NCBI RefSeq assembly: GCF_003672135.1
Contig: NC_039507.1
Coordinates: 3,348,001-3,412,000 of the forward strand
Direction: 5' to 3'
Length of the DNA: 64,000 nucleotides
Source of the DNA: Ooceraea biroi
Taxonomy: Eukaryota > Arthropoda > Insecta > Hymenoptera > Formicidae
Shown in pieces: positions 63,491-64,000 of the stretch. Under the pieces are notes generated by a model. That model was not told the DNA's origin and ran no database searches. It saw only the letters and a list, made by a program, of their open reading frames with translations. Position numbers and translations under genes: made by a program. How positions within the stretch are numbered: the first letter of the stretch is position 1; the number at the start of each line of letters is the position of its first letter.

Positions 63491-64000
63491 ACCAGTGTCG
63501 TCGGCCCTGAGGGGTGGGTTCGGGCCGGACTGGGAGTGTGCGTGGGGTCAACGACCGCAGTTGGGGTGGCTTCCCCCTACCTGGTGCCCTCCCCGCGCGC
63601 GTGCCCACCCTCCGCGCTCTTCTCCTACCCGTCCCTTTCTGCTCTCCCCTTGCTCTACGCCGGAGCACGTTGCGGTAGGCGGTGGTTGGGGCAGGTTAGG
63701 CTTAGCTTAGGGTTCAATATCGGGGAAAACACGGGCTTTTATTTGATCGCCCGCAACGTTCTCTACTACTGCGCTCCGAGAGAAAACGGGGGTTTGACGG
63801 CGGAGATGGCAAGGGGGTAAGAGGGGAGGGAAAAGAGTGAACTTGGTTGTACGCGGGTGCGTACACGCGCATTGGTTTCCGTAACTCTATGATTCTCTGA
63901 ATGCGAGAGAGTTTTGCAACCGGCAAGGGTGGCATTGATGCCGATTGCGAGCAAGGCTTGAAAAGGGAAAGCACGATACATCGCTGATTTGAATGGGGAA

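Larger units (their letters stand above)
61311..64000. other. non-coding stretch at the right edge
   Basis: AT-rich to about 62.9 kb, then GC-rich from 63.1 kb to the end with purine-rich and CCC-rich runs. No exon is recognised. A 90-codon frame at 62785-63057 has no domain. The GC-rich end may lead into a gene beyond the window. Confidence 0.5.

Noticed and set aside
63690..63715. GGTTAGGCTTAGCTTAGGG, similar to insect telomeric TTAGG
   Set aside because: Only three imperfect units lie in a GC-rich non-terminal context.

Overview
This is a nuclear genomic window from an animal, most likely an insect of the Hymenoptera (ant- or bee-like). The evidence is short introns (59-344 nt in the best gene), AT-rich spacers broken by CpG-rich islands with no sign of CpG depletion, many (CT)n/(GA)n microsatellites, and a mariner remnant. 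No bacterial operon, CRISPR array, rRNA or convincing tRNA was seen. The order is inferred, not proven.

Layout. About 1-34.1 kb is a gene desert. It holds microsatellites, a decayed mariner transposase piece (8.5-8.8 kb), a MITE-like inverted-repeat element (20.4-20.55 kb), and perhaps the introns of genes whose exons I cannot recognise. About 34.1-36.2 kb (minus strand) holds three candidate exons: a good signal-peptide first exon (35998-36145), a terminal exon (35043-35165) and a cysteine-bearing exon of a possibly secreted protein (34156-34494). They may or may not belong to one gene. At 37023-40496 (plus strand) lies a complete 13-exon gene for CFAP206, a radial-spoke and axoneme protein, rebuilt here to 623 residues. 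At 42266-45690 (minus strand) lies a complete 5-exon gene for a 269-residue nuclear protein with an N-terminal DEK_C domain and a C-terminal SWIB/MDM2 domain (Uaf30/Spp27-like). The two confident genes converge tail to tail. CFAP206 is head to head with the signal-peptide exon across about 0.9 kb.

From 45.7 to 47.0 kb, at and upstream of the SWIB-gene start, there are three diverged copies of a ~250-270 bp element, the most unusual structure in the window. A possible two-exon small protein follows (47427-48414). About 48.4-64 kb is non-coding as far as I can tell. Within it, GC-rich tracts at 50.4-51.1, 52.7-53.5, 54.5-57.1, 58.4-59.0 and 63.2-64.0 kb carry long purine or pyrimidine runs and CGG-type repeats, as 5' regions of large regulatory genes often do, but no exon could be assigned.

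The genes show no common pathway. One is a ciliary/sperm-tail protein, one a chromatin or transcription protein, and the third candidate group is secretory.
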